From Sporosarcina sp. FSL K6-1522 (GTDB taxonomy: Bacteria; Bacillota; Bacilli; Bacillales_A; Planococcaceae), in the NCBI RefSeq assembly GCF_038622445.1, contig NZ_CP152019.1, positions 2,206,501 through 2,270,500 on the forward strand: a stretch of 64,000 bases of DNA, in the 5' to 3' direction. The notes below the pieces were generated by a model that was not told the DNA's origin, ran no database searches, and worked only from the letters and a program-made list of their open reading frames with translations. Within the stretch, counting starts at the first letter, position 1. Each line of letters starts with the position of its first letter. Of the stretch, positions 63,434-64,000 are shown in pieces. The position numbers and the translations under genes were made by a program.

Positions 63434-63498
63434 CATCGCCCTTATGACAGCTTAATATAAAATAGAAGCCAGTTTCGACAAATGAGGAGGAATTAGAG

Positions 63499-64000
63499 AT
63501 GAATGAAGAGCGAAATAGAAACGGTCAATATGAGAATACTTATGGCGAGCAAACCTATTTGCCAGCTAACTACAATCCTACACCGAAATCTTATACAGAT
63601 GAATTTTATAGAGAGGTCCAAGGTTCGGGGGCTAGTAGCTTCTTATTTGGTGCGCTAGTTGGAGGTGTCATTGGAGCAGCAACAGCACTCTTTCTCGCGC
63701 CAAAAACAGGTAGTGAAATGCGTGGGAATTTGACGACGCAGGCTTCACAGCTGAAAAATAAAAGCATCGAAATTAGTTCGGTTGCCAAAGAGAAGGCGAC
63801 AGAGTTTTCAACTGTAGCAAAAGAGAAAACAACAGAATTCACATCGGTTGCTAAAGAGAAAACGGGTGAATTAACAAAGACATTACAGGAGCAATCTGGT
63901 CAAATTATTGATAAAGTAAAGACGATGACGTCCAAAACATCTGTACCGATGGATGATGGCACGGTTTCTTCAGAGGGTGAAGAAGCGATTGAATTTATCA
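63499..64000 (+). CDS. ytxH: General-stress protein YtxH, cut by the right edge
   Basis: At least 167 residues. After a polar N-terminus (1-45) there is a Gly/Ala-rich helix FLFGALVGGVIGAATALFLAPKTGSE, the YtxH signature. It is followed by three 11-residue repeats of the type SVAKEKATEFS / TVAKEKTTEFT / SVAKEKTGELT, an amphipathic LEA-like helix. ATG 63499 follows GAGGAGG. The gene continues past the window, so the true end is unknown. Confidence 0.88.
   Translation, partial: MNEERNRNGQYENTYGEQTYLPANYNPTPKSYTDEFYREVQGSGASSFLFGALVGGVIGAATALFLAPKTGSEMRGNLTTQASQLKNKSIEISSVAKEKATEFSTVAKEKTTEFTSVAKEKTGELTKTLQEQSGQIIDKVKTMTSKTSVPMDDGTVSSEGEEAIEFI

Noticed and set aside
1..64000. CRISPR array, prophage, toxin-antitoxin or defence island
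   Set aside because: I saw no regularly spaced repeats, no phage structural or integrase genes, and no paired small toxin-antitoxin genes; the content is metabolic and housekeeping.

Overview
The window is a low-GC Bacillota chromosome segment, most likely from the Planococcaceae (Sporosarcina-like). The evidence is strong AGGAGG-type ribosome sites, TTG and GTG starts, T-box and TPP leaders, MntR and WalR boxes, and a right half that keeps the Bacillus subtilis yt- gene order (leuS, ytfP, ytgP, ytzG, ytzE, pepV, dat, trmB, ytnP, ytzB, ytoP, ytpQ, ytpR, sftA, murC, ytxG, ytxH). I saw no rRNA, tRNA, CRISPR array, prophage or intact insertion sequence. Gene identities come from reading protein motifs and gene order by eye, without database searches.

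Left part (1-16 kb): a broken minus-strand membrane-protein gene at the edge; a c-di-GMP enzyme (GAF-PAS-GGDEF-EAL); three MFS exporters in a row; a small tyrosine-type phosphatase; then a TetR regulator facing an accessory operon of BCCT transporter, CocE-type serine hydrolase, creatinase-like M24 protein and UPF0316 membrane protein, with a 27-bp palindrome between them. Next come DUF3298 and YkvA-like genes and a SAM hydrolase gene preceded by its own T-box leader.

Middle part (16-42 kb): a stand-alone GIY-YIG protein; an unidentified 420-aa protein; an Mn(II) ABC transporter with three MntR-type boxes; a TPP-riboswitch operon tenA-thiZ-thiX-thiY for salvaging thiamin pyrimidine; sbcDC; brnQ; a tandem cstA pair in which the first copy is dead; a GntR regulator; VanZ-like and GNAT genes; a LysM-3D cell-wall protein behind a perfect WalR box; a YueD-like reductase; ytqA and ytqB (mnmM); an MFS gene; and scoAB CoA transferase.

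Right part (42-64 kb): leuS with a Leu T-box (specifier CTC), then mostly housekeeping genes of amino-acid, tRNA, peptidoglycan and DNA-segregation metabolism, ending in the general-stress pair ytxG-ytxH behind a SigB-like promoter.

The most notable items are the T-box in front of a SAM hydrolase gene, the TetR/BCCT/CocE/creatinase-like operon with no obvious known substrate, and a MITE-like repeat in two copies, one of which sits between the leuS T-box terminator and the leuS start codon.
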